Positions 1 through 11,002 of a stretch of DNA of 51,807 nucleotides are shown piece by piece. The first letter of the stretch is position 1. Every line of letters starts with the position of its first letter. Position numbers and translations under genes: made by a program. This stretch comes from Bacteriovoracales bacterium (lineage in GTDB: Bacteria; Bdellovibrionota; Bacteriovoracia; Bacteriovoracales; Bacteriovoracaceae). Under the pieces are notes generated by a model. The model did not search any database. It saw only the letters and a program-made list of their open reading frames with translations, and was not told where the DNA came from. The stretch lies in assembly GCA_030149295.1 (NCBI GenBank), contig JASBRV010000010.1, forward strand, positions 1-51,807. The letters run 5' to 3'.

Positions 1-1
1 T

Positions 2-1873
2 GAATGTGACGCTAAAAATAGCACATCAGAACAACAAGTTTGTCGTAACCAAGTTAATGCTTATGTTGCGGAAGTAGAAAAATGCCAGACTATGAGTGGT
101 GAGGCTAAGAAACGCTGTGAAGGTGAAGCTGAGTATACTGTGGGTACAACCATCTGTTCTCCTAAAGCAGACTGTCCTGCTGGAGAGACCTTTAATTGCC
201 AAACCAACAGCTGTCTCAGTGCCGAAGCCGAAGCCGATATGATGGGCTTCTTTATGAATTGTCATATGCAGCCAGATGGAGCAGAAAAAGAAGCTTGTAT
301 GGAAAACCTTCAAGAAGTAGCAGAGACGGGCTCCACTCTTGAGGGTGAACTCATGAGTGATGGAGAACAACTAAAAAAAGATGCCAAGGCCGGAGCCATG
401 GCCGCTGGAGCAGGTGCCATTGGTGGCGCGATTAGTTTTCTTGTAGGTGTTTCTGGGAAGCAAATTTGTGCCTCTTCTGGGCTTCTTGCTGTAGGTAGTG
501 CCTACGCTCTCTTCAATGAAGTGGACCATTCAAAACAAGTGAAAACCAGAATGGAAGCCCTTCAAGCAGAATATCAAGCGAAGGTTGCCCTCCTTGATAA
601 CAATACTTATGAATACCAAAGACTCTCTTTCGAATATGCCATTAAAGGCTATCAAGAAATGGCTCAGGCCTATGACGAAAAGAATAAAAACTATAAAATT
701 ATCGCAGGAATTGGTGGTGCTGCAGCCGGTGTGGCGGGAGTTGAATACGCCATTGCCAAAATGATGGAAAGTATGACACCTCCCATGACTCCACCCTGCA
801 ATAGTGGTTTTGCCATGGTGAATTTAGGTTTAGGTGCCGCCGTTATGGCCAAGGGGATGATGCTCGCAGGTCATGCGGGAAGTGCCGCTTCTGATCATAG
901 GGCCAAGGCCCGTGAGCTTCAAAAGCTTCTCGATACTTTTGATCGTTTCCACGATAATGGAGAGGGTGGTTTTGATGAAAACGGCAAACTTGCTGCGCCA
1001 AGTGTGGCGGGTGTTGTAAACACCGTCAACACAAGTGCCTTCTTTAACGGATCTAGTGTTAACAATATTGATGGAAATAACTCTACCGATGTGACAGAGC
1101 AAGGAAGTATTTCCGCAAATCCCAATGCTATGGGATGTATTGCCAATAATGGAAAGCCCGACGTCAGCTGTAGCTGTCAGAGCAAAGGAAATTGTTTAAA
1201 AACTTCCCTTGATTTTAATGTATCAGGTACTCAAGCACAGATCACTGAGCAAAAAAGCCTTCTTAACGGTATCAATAGTAAAACAGGTGCCGCAAACCTC
1301 GTTTCCGGATTCAATCAATTCGCCGCCGGAAGAAAGACCCTGGCCGATTTCCAAGAAGAAGCTCTTAAAATGAGTGATTCACAAATCAAAGCAGGACTTG
1401 CGGCGGTTGATGATTTTAATAAGCAGGCCCTAGAAAATGGCCTTGAACCTATTATTACTTCGCAAAGTGGCACCAATGCACTTACCGCCCAGTTCTCTGA
1501 ATCAAATACAAATAACGACAGCTCTTTCTCGGGCCTCTCTAAAGATTCTGAAGAGAAAGAAGGTGCTGAGTCTGAAGCTCTGGGATCTGCACCTGCCTTT
1601 AAACAACCACTCGCCTTTAAGAAGGAGAAATTTAGTGGCGAGCTCGACTTTCTCTTTGATGATCAAGATGATGGGCTTGTGGCGAGATTACCAGCAAGTC
1701 TCGAAACAGAAGGAGAAGAATTGGCAGCGAACCTCGAGGCCCTTGAAGGGGAAAGTAACCAATTTAACTCAAAAGGTATGCCTAAAGAGGGCATTATTCA
1801 AAACCGCCACTTTGATATTTTTAAGGCCATTTCTCTCCGTTATCGCAGCAAATTCTTTGTTAAACAAGACTAA
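2..1873 (+). CDS. Large Cys-containing secreted or surface protein, 5' end outside window
   Basis: The reading frame is open from base 2, so the ATG at 92 is only an internal Met and the true start lies off the window. At least 624 codons are visible. The N-terminal third has many spaced cysteines (for example CSPKADCPAG and NCQTNSC), which suggests disulfides outside the cytoplasm. Two Gly/Ala-rich hydrophobic stretches (about codons 100-150 and 205-260 counted from base 92) could be membrane helices, with a charged helical segment between them. A second Cys group (SCSCQSKGNC) follows, and the C-terminal part is acidic and low in complexity. I recognise no family. Proteins of this style occur in predatory Bdellovibrionota, but that comparison is from memory. 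The gene itself is secure; its function is unknown. Confidence 0.8.
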   Translation, partial: ECDAKNSTSEQQVCRNQVNAYVAEVEKCQTMSGEAKKRCEGEAEYTVGTTICSPKADCPAGETFNCQTNSCLSAEAEADMMGFFMNCHMQPDGAEKEACMENLQEVAETGSTLEGELMSDGEQLKKDAKAGAMAAGAGAIGGAISFLVGVSGKQICASSGLLAVGSAYALFNEVDHSKQVKTRMEALQAEYQAKVALLDNNTYEYQRLSFEYAIKGYQEMAQAYDEKNKNYKIIAGIGGAAAGVAGVEYAIAKMMESMTPPMTPPCNSGFAMVNLGLGAAVMAKGMMLAGHAGSAASDHRAKARELQKLLDTFDRFHDNGEGGFDENGKLAAPSVAGVVNTVNTSAFFNGSSVNNIDGNNSTDVTEQGSISANPNAMGCIANNGKPDVSCSCQSKGNCLKTSLDFNVSGTQAQITEQKSLLNGINSKTGAANLVSGFNQFAAGRKTLADFQEEALKMSDSQIKAGLAAVDDFNKQALENGLEPIITSQSGTNALTAQFSESNTNNDSSFSGLSKDSEEKEGAESEALGSAPAFKQPLAFKKEKFSGELDFLFDDQDDGLVARLPASLETEGEELAANLEALEGESNQFNSKGMPKEGIIQNRHFDIFKAISLRYRSKFFVKQD

Positions 1874-1922
1874 AAACGCATAGCACAAACTTTGCCAATT
1901 CCCCTCACCATTTGATACCAAT

Positions 1923-1956
1923 ACAGAGTATAAACACAAGTTTTTTACTCTGTTTT
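1923..1956 (+). terminator. Hairpin with T-run before the next start codon
   Basis: ACAGAGTA (1923-1930) pairs with TACTCTGT (1946-1953), followed by TTT. It sits 50 bases past the upstream stop and directly before the GGGAG ribosome site of the next gene, so it could be a terminator or an attenuator. The stem is AT-rich and only moderately stable. Confidence 0.45.
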
Positions 1957-1966
1957 GGGAGATCTC

Positions 1967-2317
1967 ATGCTAAAGGCACTTCTTTTTATCACCCTCTTTT
2001 TCGGCTCAGTTATGACTGAAGCCAATAACAGTTCACCCGAGTTACAAAGCTCTGAAAAGTTTAACTGGTTTAATATCCAATCAGAGTGCTATATCGAGCA
2101 AGGAAGAATTGCTTTTTGCCAAGCTTGCAACCCTAGTTTTCGCCCGATCTTTTGTCGAGGCCGTATCGAAGGACGCACTTACTATGGTTCATGGTTAAAT
2201 GCTCATGGAGCTCAATGGGTACAACCAGGCCAATGCATGACAGGTCAAGTTTATGCTAGAAACCCTATCTACGATCCTCTCGTACACGCTTACGCTGATA
2301 TCAACTGCCGTTATTAA
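1967..2317 (+). CDS. Small secreted Cys-containing protein
   Basis: A 116-residue protein. I chose the ATG at 1967 because GGGAG lies at 1957-1961 with correct spacing; an in-frame TTG at 1955 has no such site. Residues 1-18 form a typical signal peptide (MLKALLFITLFFG...), with cleavage probably near EANNS. The mature part has six cysteines, including CYIEQGRIAFCQACNP and FCRGR, so it is likely a disulfide-stabilised periplasmic or exported protein. No domain is recognised. It lies between two other envelope-type genes but is separated from both by hairpins, so it may be transcribed separately. Confidence 0.7.
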   Translation: MLKALLFITLFFGSVMTEANNSSPELQSSEKFNWFNIQSECYIEQGRIAFCQACNPSFRPIFCRGRIEGRTYYGSWLNAHGAQWVQPGQCMTGQVYARNPIYDPLVHAYADINCRY

Positions 2318-2325
2318 GCTTAAAT

Positions 2326-2370
2326 CCTATAAAAATAGGTGGGCAATTTTATCTCGCTAAAAAATTGCCC
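2326..2370 (+). other. Two adjacent hairpins in a 75-bp gap
   Basis: CCTAT/ATAGG (2326-2330 with 2335-2339) is followed by a perfect 10-bp stem, GGGCAATTTT (2341-2350) with AAAATTGCCC (2361-2370). There is no T-run afterwards on the plus strand, so it is a weak intrinsic terminator at best. It may be an mRNA processing or stability element, or an attenuator for the barrel gene starting at 2393. Confidence 0.4.
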
Positions 2371-2392
2371 TCAAAACTGAGAGAATTTCTTT

Positions 2393-2941
2393 ATGAAAAC
2401 TCTCGCCCTCCTCTCCCTCATTCTTCTTTGTTTGTCCTCTTTCGCTAAAGGAGGAGCTGAACTTAATTTCGCTCCTATTGTCGGTCTTGAAAGGGTCACG
2501 AAAGTCTCACCAGTGAGAAGAACTAAGACGAGAACAATAATCGGTGCCAGGGCTTCTTTTGGAATCCCACTCCTTTCACTTGAGGGACAACTCACCCGAA
2601 GTGAAGACACAGAAACTCAACCAGAAGAAGACCTTACTGAAGATGAGGAGTCCTATGCGGCAATGCTAGGTCTAAGAAGCTCCATTCGTTTTGGCTTTCT
2701 CTCTTGGTTTTTAAGGGCAGGTGGCCACGCCAGAAAAAGTACCTACACTCGCACAGTGGGAGATGTAACAACCACCAGAGAACCGGCCATTTATATTAGT
2801 CCCTACGCAGGAACAGGTTTGGGCATTCGCTTCATGAATAATTTTTGGCTTAATGCTGGTTACACCGTTATCTTCACCGGAAGACCTAGAGGTAGTGATA
2901 CCGATACTCAAGCGACTCTCTCTTTTGGAGTCAGAATATAA
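2393..2941 (+). CDS. Probable outer-membrane beta-barrel protein
   Basis: A 182-residue protein with a clear signal peptide (MKTLALLSLILLCLSSFAKG, cleavage near residue 19). The rest alternates hydrophobic and polar residues in short strands (for example SIRFGFLSWFLRAGG, NFWLNAGYTVIF) and ends in an amphipathic strand, TLSFGVRI. An acidic loop near residues 68-85 (TEDEESY) would be extracellular or periplasmic. This pattern and length fit a small 8-stranded barrel of the OmpW/OmpX kind, but no specific family motif is visible. A strong terminator follows at once, so this is probably the last gene of its transcript. Confidence 0.65.
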   Translation: MKTLALLSLILLCLSSFAKGGAELNFAPIVGLERVTKVSPVRRTKTRTIIGARASFGIPLLSLEGQLTRSEDTETQPEEDLTEDEESYAAMLGLRSSIRFGFLSWFLRAGGHARKSTYTRTVGDVTTTREPAIYISPYAGTGLGIRFMNNFWLNAGYTVIFTGRPRGSDTDTQATLSFGVRI

Positions 2942-2943
2942 AA

Positions 2944-2970
2944 AAAGCTCCCCTTAGGGAGCTTTCTTAT
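2944..2970. terminator. Intrinsic terminator, bidirectional
   Basis: Perfect 9-bp stem AAAGCTCCC (2944-2952) and GGGAGCTTT (2957-2965) with loop CTTA, flanked by A and T runs on both sides. It lies 3 bases after the barrel gene stop and 45 bases downstream of the convergent ndk, so it can serve both. Confidence 0.85.
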
Positions 2971-2989
2971 CATGATTTTTTTGCAGTGT

Positions 2990-3011
2990 CCGTAAAAGGT
3001 ATCACGCACCT
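2990..3011. repeat. Half copy of the GGTGCGTGATACC repeat, on the ndk stop codon
   Basis: These 22 bases match positions 51746-51767 exactly, the right arm of the large hairpin near the end of the window. Here there is no inverted partner. The copy overlaps the last bases of ndk (stop codon 3010-3012, minus strand). In both places the unit starts on or right next to a stop codon. It looks like a dispersed palindromic element of the REP kind; that class assignment is inference. Confidence 0.6.
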
Positions 3012-3432
3012 AGAAGCGATCGGTAACTTCGTTGGCATCGAAGAAGTAATTGATCTCTCTTTCAGCAGAAGCTTGAGAGTCAGAACCATGAACAGCGTTC
3101 TCTCCTACTGATTTCGCATAAAGTTTACGAAGAGTATTTTCAGCAGCATCAGCTGGGTTAGTAGCCCCCATGATTTCACGGTTTTTCTCAACAGCATTTT
3201 CTCCTTCAAGAACCATGAGCATAACAGGAGCTGAAGTCATAAAAGAAACGAGCTCTCCAAAGAAGGGACGGTCCTTGTGCTCAATATAGAAACCTTCCGC
3301 TTTTTCTTTAGAAAGAGTTGTCAGTTTAGCAGCAGCGATTCTTAGTCCTTCTTTTTCAAAACGACCAATAATGTTACCGATGTTATTATCTAAAACAGCG
3401 TTAGGCTTAATAATACTAAATGTCTTTTCCAC
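3010..3432 (-). CDS. ndk: Nucleoside diphosphate kinase
   Basis: Ndk moves the gamma-phosphate from NTPs to NDPs through a phosphohistidine and keeps the cytoplasmic NTP pools balanced. The 140 residues match the usual length. Visible family marks are the N-terminal [10 protein letters not shown] strand, the [12 protein letters not shown] segment and the active-site histidine in NAVHGSDS. The start is a GTG at 3432 with AGGAG eight bases upstream. It is the third gene after sucC and sucD, 39 bases behind sucD. That grouping makes sense because succinyl-CoA synthetase makes a nucleoside triphosphate and Ndk equilibrates it. Confidence 0.95.
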   Translation of the reverse strand: MEKTFSIIKPNAVLDNNIGNIIGRFEKEGLRIAAAKLTTLSKEKAEGFYIEHKDRPFFGELVSFMTSAPVMLMVLEGENAVEKNREIMGATNPADAAENTLRKLYAKSVGENAVHGSDSQASAEREINYFFDANEVTDRF

Positions 3433-3471
3433 AGTAATTCTCCTTATAACTTCAACGAATTATTTTTCTTT

Positions 3472-4344
3472 TTACTTCTTAAGTACTTCTTCTACTTTCG
3501 CACCAAGCTCAGCCGGTGAGCGAGCAATGGTTACTCCACACTCCTCCAAGATACGAAACTTAGCTTCAGCCGTGTCATCTCCACCAGAGATGATGGCACC
3601 AGCGTGACCCATTCTTTTTCCGGGAGGCGCAGAGGCACCAGCAATAAAGCTTACAACTGGCTTAGTCATATTCTTTTTGATCCATCGCCCTGCATCTGTT
3701 TCAGCAGAACCACCGATTTCACCAATCATAATAACAGCTTCAGTATCTGGATCTTTTTCAAAGAGCTCAAGCATATCGATAAAGTTAGTTCCATTAACAG
3801 GGTCACCACCAATACCAACACAAGTCGACTGACCAATTTCTCTTTGAGTGAGTTGGAAAACAGCTTCGTAGGTTAGAGTTCCTGATCGAGAGATCACCCC
3901 TACTTTACCCGGCATATGAATATGCCCTGGCATAATTCCAATCTTACACTCCCCGGGAGTGATAATCCCTGGACAGTTAGGACCAATCAGACGTGTTTTT
4001 GAACCACGAAGAGCGGCTTTTACTTTTACCATATCAGTGATTGGAATTCCCTCTGTAATGGCAATAACAAGAGGAATCTCAGCGTCTATACACTCTAGGA
4101 TAGAGTCCGCTGCAAATGGAGGTGGGACGAAGATCATCGCTGCATTACACTCTGTCTTCTCTTTTGCTTCAATAATCGTGTTAAACACAGGAAAGCCTTC
4201 ATGAACAGTTCCACCTTTACCAGGAGTCACCCCACCGACAAAGTTTGTTCCATAATCACGAGACTGGAGCGAGTGAAAAGTTCCCTGCTTTCCCGTGTAT
4301 CCAACGGTAATTAGTTTTGTGTCTCTTCCAACTAAGATGGCCAT
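3472..4344 (-). CDS. sucD: Succinyl-CoA synthetase, alpha subunit
   Basis: SucD forms the heterodimeric TCA enzyme that converts succinyl-CoA to succinate with substrate-level phosphorylation. The 290-residue length is standard. The CoA-binding N-terminus has [12 protein letters not shown], and the active-site phosphohistidine lies in [14 protein letters not shown] near residue 247. It begins on the stop of sucC (TAATG, one shared base) with AAGGAGG just upstream, so the two subunits are translationally coupled. The enzyme is complete with sucC and sits in one minus-strand operon with ndk. It works next to succinate dehydrogenase, encoded 12 kb away in this window. Confidence 0.96.
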   Translation of the reverse strand: MAILVGRDTKLITVGYTGKQGTFHSLQSRDYGTNFVGGVTPGKGGTVHEGFPVFNTIIEAKEKTECNAAMIFVPPPFAADSILECIDAEIPLVIAITEGIPITDMVKVKAALRGSKTRLIGPNCPGIITPGECKIGIMPGHIHMPGKVGVISRSGTLTYEAVFQLTQREIGQSTCVGIGGDPVNGTNFIDMLELFEKDPDTEAVIMIGEIGGSAETDAGRWIKKNMTKPVVSFIAGASAPPGKRMGHAGAIISGGDDTAEAKFRILEECGVTIARSPAELGAKVEEVLKK

Positions 4345-5519
4345 TATTCGCCTCCTTTTTTAGCAGCATCCACAACTTTTTGAGCTGCATCTGCGAGGTC
4401 CTCGGCAGCAATAATGTCGAGGTCTGATTCGTTAAGGATTTTCTTTCCAAGGGCTACGTTTGTCCCTTCAAGACGAACAACAAGGGGCACTTTGACTCCC
4501 AGCTCTTTTGCAGCACCAACCACACCTTCAGCGATGATGTCACATTTCATAATGCCACCGAAAATGTTTACGAGAATCGCCGAAACATTGTCATCAGAAA
4601 GGATGATTGAGAAAGCTTTTTGCACGGTCTCTTTGGTTGCACCACCACCTACATCAAGGAAGTTTGCAGGTTGACCACCAAAGAGGGATATAATGTCGAG
4701 AGTGCCCATCGCAAGACCGGCACCATTAACAAGGCATCCAATATTTCCATCAAGTTCAATATAAGCTAAGCCGTGTTCACCAGCTTCGAGTTCTTTGGCA
4801 GACTCTTCAGTGGGATCACGAAGTTCTTCAATTTCAGGATGGCGAAAAAGAGCGTTGGCATCAAAGTTCAGTTTGGCATCAAGAGCAAGAATATCACCAC
4901 CTTTCGTCAAAACGAGAGGGTTGATCTCAGCAGCCGTACAATCTTTTTCTATATAAAGGTTATAAAGACCATGAAAAAACTGTGAAGCCTTTTTAACCAG
5001 GTCTTTATCTTTTAAGCCAATGCCATAGGCAAGCTTACGACCAACAAAAGGAGTGAAGCCTGCTGCGGGATCAATTGCTACTTTTATAATTTTCTCAGGA
5101 GTTTCTTCCGCGACCTTTTCGATCTCCACACCACCCTCACTTGAAGCCATAAAAGTGATGCGTCCAGTTGCGCGGTCAAGAACGACACCAGCATAATACT
5201 CATGCTCGATTTCACATCCTTCTTCAATAAGAAGAGTGTGAACTTTCTTACCTTCTGGACCAGTTTGGTGGGTCACCAAAGTCTTACCAAGAATATCATC
5301 CGCGTGAGCGCGAACTTCATCAAGTGATTTAGCAAGCTTAACACCACCTGCTTTACCGCGACCTCCAGCATGGATTTGAGCTTTCACAACCCAAATGGAT
5401 CCACCTAGTTCTTCGGCCGCTTTTACTGCTTCATCAACAGACTTAGCCACCTTACCTCTTAAGGTATTGATGTTAAATTCACGCATCAACCCTTTTGCCT
5501 GGTACTCGTGCACATTCAT
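4344..5519 (-). CDS. sucC: Succinyl-CoA synthetase, beta subunit
   Basis: SucC carries the ATP-grasp nucleotide site and the subunit contact for succinate binding. At 391 residues it has the usual length. The ATP-grasp lysine and glycine-rich segment ([16 protein letters not shown]) is near residues 46-62, and the C-terminal ligase part contains [10 protein letters not shown] and [16 protein letters not shown]. The start at 5519 has GAGGAG close upstream. It is the first gene of sucC-sucD-ndk. A 187-bp gap separates it from the divergent MBL gene, and promoters for both must lie there; I could not assign them with confidence. Confidence 0.96.
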   Translation of the reverse strand: MNVHEYQAKGLMREFNINTLRGKVAKSVDEAVKAAEELGGSIWVVKAQIHAGGRGKAGGVKLAKSLDEVRAHADDILGKTLVTHQTGPEGKKVHTLLIEEGCEIEHEYYAGVVLDRATGRITFMASSEGGVEIEKVAEETPEKIIKVAIDPAAGFTPFVGRKLAYGIGLKDKDLVKKASQFFHGLYNLYIEKDCTAAEINPLVLTKGGDILALDAKLNFDANALFRHPEIEELRDPTEESAKELEAGEHGLAYIELDGNIGCLVNGAGLAMGTLDIISLFGGQPANFLDVGGGATKETVQKAFSIILSDDNVSAILVNIFGGIMKCDIIAEGVVGAAKELGVKVPLVVRLEGTNVALGKKILNESDLDIIAAEDLADAAQKVVDAAKKGGE

Positions 5520-5706
5520 AATCGAGACTCCTCTCTATATACAATCAAAATTTTTCCCCATAATAGAGGCATGAGGTGACTTTCTCTAGGAGCGATGCGA
5601 TACAAAGCCTTGATTTCTTTAAAAAAAACTGACTAAATCTGTTTGCAACAAAAGATTAAATAAAACTCTTTGAACTGCAGAGACAAATGCTAACGAGGAA
5701 AAAGGG

Positions 5707-6610
5707 ATGCTAAAGGAAATAAACCAAAATGAACTCCAGTATGCCATTATTGAGCCAGCGCGTTTTAAACTCGACGGCGGTGGTATGTATGGCATCATTC
5801 CTAAACCCATGTGGGAAAAAGTACACCCTGCCGATGAAATGAATCGAGTCGATCTTGCCTTAAGGCTATGGCTCATTCGCTCACAAGATAGAGTTGTCGT
5901 CGTGGATACAGGTATTGGTGATTATCATGACGAAAAATTTCAAAAACTTTTCGATGTTCGAAGCTCAAAGAACCCAATGGAGCAAGCCCTCAATCAATTA
6001 GGTCTAAGCTGTGATGATGTCACTGATCTCGTCATCTCACATCTTCACTTTGATCACGTTGGTGGCATTGGTGTAAAAGATGAAAATGACCAATGGCTTC
6101 CTATTTTTCCCAAAGCCCACTGTCATATTCACCAAAAACACTGGGATTACGCCCATAATGCAACCCCACGAGATGCTGGTTCTTTTCACACTCATGTTTT
6201 TGATCCGATCATCAAAATTTATGAGCAGGCCGGTAAGCTTTCTTTTTATCAGGGTGAGGAAGGCTTACTTTTTAAACTCAATGACTATGAGGAGCTTCGC
6301 TTTCGCGTCAGCTTTGGCCATACTCCTTGGCTCATGCACCCCTATACGAAGGATCTCATTTACCTTACAGATTTAGTGCCCACATCTCACCATATACATA
6401 TTCCCTGGGTCATGGGTTATGACATCAATCCCGGTGAAACAACCCTTCAAAAAGAAAAGCTCTATGACTTTATACTAGAGAAAAACTTAAAAGTTATTTT
6501 TGAACATGACCCCGAATACTGGGGAGCTTCCCTGGGAGAAGTAAAACCCAAAAAAGTTGGCGCCATAAAAAGATATAAACGATCCGAGGCTTTAGCCTAC
6601 CCTATTGATT

Positions 6611-6618
<8 letters not shown>
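5707..6618 (+). CDS. Metallo-beta-lactamase-fold hydrolase
   Basis: A 303-residue cytoplasmic protein of the MBL superfamily. The zinc motif is HLHFDH at residues 112-117 (in VISHLHFDHVGG), preceded by the strand VVVVDTGIGD. Later metal ligands are likely the His in FGHTPW and the Asp in YLTDL, followed by FEHD near the C-terminus. This arrangement resembles the lactonase/quorum-quenching and general MBL hydrolase group rather than RNases or glyoxalase II. The substrate cannot be told from sequence. The start has a GAGGAAAAAGGG ribosome site. It stands alone on the plus strand, and its last 8 bases overlap the convergent GYF_2 gene. Confidence 0.85.
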
Positions 6619-8326
<1,708 letters not shown>

Positions 8327-8377
8327 CTGGCATAGAGTACAAGAAAGACCTTCCTCAAAGAAACCTGAGAAAAATTT

Positions 8378-9283
8378 ATGAGCTGGGAAACAAATTTAAA
8401 AAATCGACAAACGATGAACTGGTCCGAAGTATTAGCGCCCTATAATAATCAGCTCCATTGTCTTCTCCTTAGTCCTTGCGATCGCGGAGTCATAAGAAAT
8501 GGAGGCAAAAGAGGCGCCAAGCACGGACCCCAGGCCCTGTTAGCACCACTGAAAAAAATGACTGCCTCTCCTTCTCTGCAGAGATCCAATGGCGTGGGCT
8601 TTTTTTCCTTTGATTCCGGAGATACCCCCTTAGAAGAGTTTTCAAAGCTTCAACAAAATCAATCTCGCGCCTTTGAAAATATTTTTAAGAAGACCAATTC
8701 CTTTAAAAAGATCTGCCATATTGGCGGGGGCCACGATCATATTTACTCATTAGTAGCGGCTTATCTAAGGGCAAGACAGGATGAAGAGGTTCTTATTCTC
8801 AATATTGACGCCCACCTCGATACGCGAACAGATGATGAAGTTCATTCTGGTACCCCCTTTCGCCAGCTAACACAGGAGTTCTCTCACCGTGTTCAACTGT
8901 GCCAGGTGGGCATTCACAACTTTGCCAATCATCCTTCCAATTATGAGAAAGTTGAAAATATGAAGGTCATTCCTTGGACTGACAAAGGTCACTATTTAGA
9001 AGAAATTTCTAAAGAACTTACTCTACACCGGGAAAAAACCCTTATCCTAAGCCTGGATTGTGATGGCCTTGATGGCAGTTATATGAGTGCCGTATCGGCG
9101 CCCAATCATAGAGGCCTCTCTCAGAGAGAATTTTATCAAATCTTTGAGGCATGCCAAAATTTTTGGAAAAAAAGTGAGAAGCCTTCTTTTTACGGACTTT
9201 ATGAATTCAATCCTCTTTTTGATGATCTCACTACCCGTGCTGCGAGATTCCTAGCGGCCAGTATTTACCAATTTTATGAGTGA
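8378..9283 (+). CDS. hutG: Arginase-family hydrolase, formimidoylglutamase-like
   Basis: A 301-residue ureohydrolase-fold enzyme. The manganese ligands are visible as GGGHDH (about 115-120), NIDAHLDTR (about 144-152) and SLDCDGLDG (about 224-232). The VSAPNHRGLS segment after the last metal motif is closer to formimidoylglutamase (HutG, histidine breakdown) and proclavaminate-type members than to arginase or agmatinase. No hutH, hutU or hutI is in this window, so the substrate stays open. The start at 8378 has no clear ribosome site; an ATG at 8414 is a possible alternative. The gene overlaps the next by 8 bases, so the two are probably co-expressed. Confidence 0.7.
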   Translation: MSWETNLKNRQTMNWSEVLAPYNNQLHCLLLSPCDRGVIRNGGKRGAKHGPQALLAPLKKMTASPSLQRSNGVGFFSFDSGDTPLEEFSKLQQNQSRAFENIFKKTNSFKKICHIGGGHDHIYSLVAAYLRARQDEEVLILNIDAHLDTRTDDEVHSGTPFRQLTQEFSHRVQLCQVGIHNFANHPSNYEKVENMKVIPWTDKGHYLEEISKELTLHREKTLILSLDCDGLDGSYMSAVSAPNHRGLSQREFYQIFEACQNFWKKSEKPSFYGLYEFNPLFDDLTTRAARFLAASIYQFYE

Positions 9284-9839
9284 CCTTAAACCTCTTCAAC
9301 AAAAAGCGGAAGACGCCTTTGATCAATTTTTTTCAAAATATCAAAGCGAAATGAACTGCCAAAAAGGCTGTAGCCGCTGTTGCCTCTTTGGTCTCTCTGT
9401 ATTTGCCTGGGAGGCGGCCATTATTATGGATTGGTTTTATTCCCTCGATGAAGACCAAAAGAGTGACTGGAAAAGGCGCCAAAAATTAGAACAAAGTAGC
9501 CTTAGTCCTTTTGTTGATAGTGAGGGAAAAGAGACTAAGCCGTGTGCTTTTCTAAGAGAAGACCAATGCTCAATATACGATGTTCGCCCTAGCCTGTGTC
9601 GAACTCAAGGAATGGCACTCCAATACCGTGAAGGCGACCAAGTTTATCGTGACTGGTGCCCCCTAAATTTTGAACGGCCGAGCCAAGGTCCAAAAAAAGC
9701 CGATGACCTTAATCTTGATCAGCTTAACGCCATGCTCTCTCAGGCACAACTCATCTATGAAAAACAAAACCCCGAAGCTCTGGGGCCTACGAGGGTTGAC
9801 CTTGGCGACTTAAGAGACTACTTATATCACCATTCATAA
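9276..9839 (+). CDS. YkgJ-family Cys-cluster protein
   Basis: A 187-residue protein with the cysteine pattern of the YkgJ/UPF0153 family: CQKGCSRCC near residues 25-33, then PCAFL, QCSIYDVRPSLCR and WCPLNF. Such proteins are thought to bind zinc or an iron-sulfur cluster; the function is not settled. The RPSLCR segment is typical. It overlaps the formimidoylglutamase-like gene by 8 bases, and the PepSY-type gene follows 22 bases later, so the three may form an operon. The terminator at 10421 closes the group. Confidence 0.8.
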   Translation: MSDLKPLQQKAEDAFDQFFSKYQSEMNCQKGCSRCCLFGLSVFAWEAAIIMDWFYSLDEDQKSDWKRRQKLEQSSLSPFVDSEGKETKPCAFLREDQCSIYDVRPSLCRTQGMALQYREGDQVYRDWCPLNFERPSQGPKKADDLNLDQLNAMLSQAQLIYEKQNPEALGPTRVDLGDLRDYLYHHS

Positions 9840-9861
9840 GAGTTACAAACTAGGAGTAAAA

Positions 9862-10401
9862 ATGAGTTTATTTAGTGGTGCTGCGAGAGGTCGCTGGATC
9901 AATATCCATCTGACTTTGGTTGGATTTTTTATTCCTCTACTTTTTATCATTCCTCTTTCTGGCACTCAATACCTACTAGGTATTAAAGGAGAAGCAACGA
10001 AGACAGAAGCTTTTCGAATTGATAGGCCTTTTTCTAAAGAAGCCGACATCATAAAAAAAGCCCTTCATGTAAAAGATCCAGACTTTGAATTTGAATATGT
10101 AAAAAACAAAGGCTCTTACGTTATCCTAAGACCTTCAACAAGAGATCATTATCAAGTCAGTGGTGACGAAACCCAAATGATCTTTACTAAAGTCTCTCCC
10201 AACTGGATCAAGATCCTTCAAGAGCTTCATTTTGGCCATGGACCTAAACTAATTAAAAACCTTCAAATCATTTTTGGTATTGCTTTTTTCTTAGTAATCC
10301 TATCAGGCTTTGCCCTCATGGTTTCTCTTAAAAAGAAGCTTCCTCTTTTCTTAGGAACTATAGTTGCTGGAACCCTTATTCTTTTAATTGGTTTTCTTTA
10401 A
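9862..10401 (+). CDS. PepSY-associated membrane protein
   Basis: A 179-residue membrane protein. One transmembrane helix lies at about residues 13-33 (IHLTLVGFFIPLLFIIPLSG), a soluble PepSY-like middle follows, then HFGHGP and two further helices (about 137-155 and 162-178). The order WxNIHLxxG...LHFG...FLVILSG matches PepSY-TM proteins, whose conserved His residues may bind haem or contact an oxidoreductase. The family is often linked to iron or redox membrane functions; no partner reductase is seen here. A good ribosome site (AGGAG) precedes the ATG. The call rests on the helix and His pattern only. Confidence 0.6.
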   Translation: MSLFSGAARGRWINIHLTLVGFFIPLLFIIPLSGTQYLLGIKGEATKTEAFRIDRPFSKEADIIKKALHVKDPDFEFEYVKNKGSYVILRPSTRDHYQVSGDETQMIFTKVSPNWIKILQELHFGHGPKLIKNLQIIFGIAFFLVILSGFALMVSLKKKLPLFLGTIVAGTLILLIGFL

Positions 10402-10420
10402 TTAAGAATTGCTAAAAGCA

Positions 10421-10450
10421 AAAAGCCCAGTTGTTTCCAACTGGGCTTTT
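10421..10450 (+). terminator. Strong intrinsic terminator
   Basis: Perfect 13-bp stem AAAAGCCCAGTTG (10421-10433) and CAACTGGGCTTTT (10438-10450) with loop TTTC, 20 bases after the PepSY-type gene. The remaining 237 bases up to 10687 hold no gene I can support; they are AT-rich and contain only an 11-codon frame at 10541. Confidence 0.92.
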
Positions 10451-10687
10451 CGAGAGACATTTAGATGGAGTTGGAAAAAATCCTTTTTTCGTAGCTCCTA
10501 CACACACACGTCTATTATATAAGCAAGGAGCGTGCCAAAAATGAGTACGAACTTCAAAAAAAAGAAAACTTCCTAAGTGGTTAGAAAGACAGTGGTTATG
10601 ACGCAAAAAAACTGACAAAAAGAAAAGGACTTTGAATCAAAACTTTGACTAACGCAACGAAAACACCATCATAATTTTGACCCTCAG

Positions 10688-10945
10688 CTAATTAGGATTT
10701 TGCCCATTTAAAAACTCAGAAAGTTTTTGAACGCCCAAGTATAGCGCCTCGTCATGATCTTCAATTTTATAAAGTCTAGCGACATTTCTAAAAATCTTAC
10801 GAGATTCTTTTTGTATAATGTCAATTTCAACGCTAAGTCCGTCATGTGCGAAATTAAGGGTAAGCCTTCCTAGTAAGTATTCGTTTCCAGCCAAGGGAAC
10901 AATATGCTCACAGGGGTATTCTCTTTTTGGACCTTTGTCTAACAT
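10688..10945 (-). CDS. Small conserved-looking hypothetical protein
   Basis: An 85-residue soluble protein without signal peptide or membrane segment. The sequence has a regular alpha/beta look (EYLLGRLTLNFAHDGLSVEIDIIQ... then a C-terminal helix with KLSEFLN). I recognise no family. It is divergent from the YceI-like gene, with 57 bases between the starts, so their promoters must overlap. The frame is supported by its codon use and by the lack of a better frame opposite. Confidence 0.5.
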   Translation of the reverse strand: MLDKGPKREYPCEHIVPLAGNEYLLGRLTLNFAHDGLSVEIDIIQKESRKIFRNVARLYKIEDHDEALYLGVQKLSEFLNGQNPN

Positions 10946-11002
10946 GAGCGTAAAGTCGCCTATTATGATCGTCTTGGCAAGAAACCATAAATCCCCTACT
11001 CT

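Noticed and set aside
92..94. ATG as start of the first gene
   Set aside because: The frame is open to the window edge with the same Cys-rich pattern, so the true start is upstream.
10541..10576. 11-codon frame (MSTNFKKKKTS) with AGGAG upstream
   Set aside because: Too short and the ribosome site is eleven bases away; no conservation can be seen.
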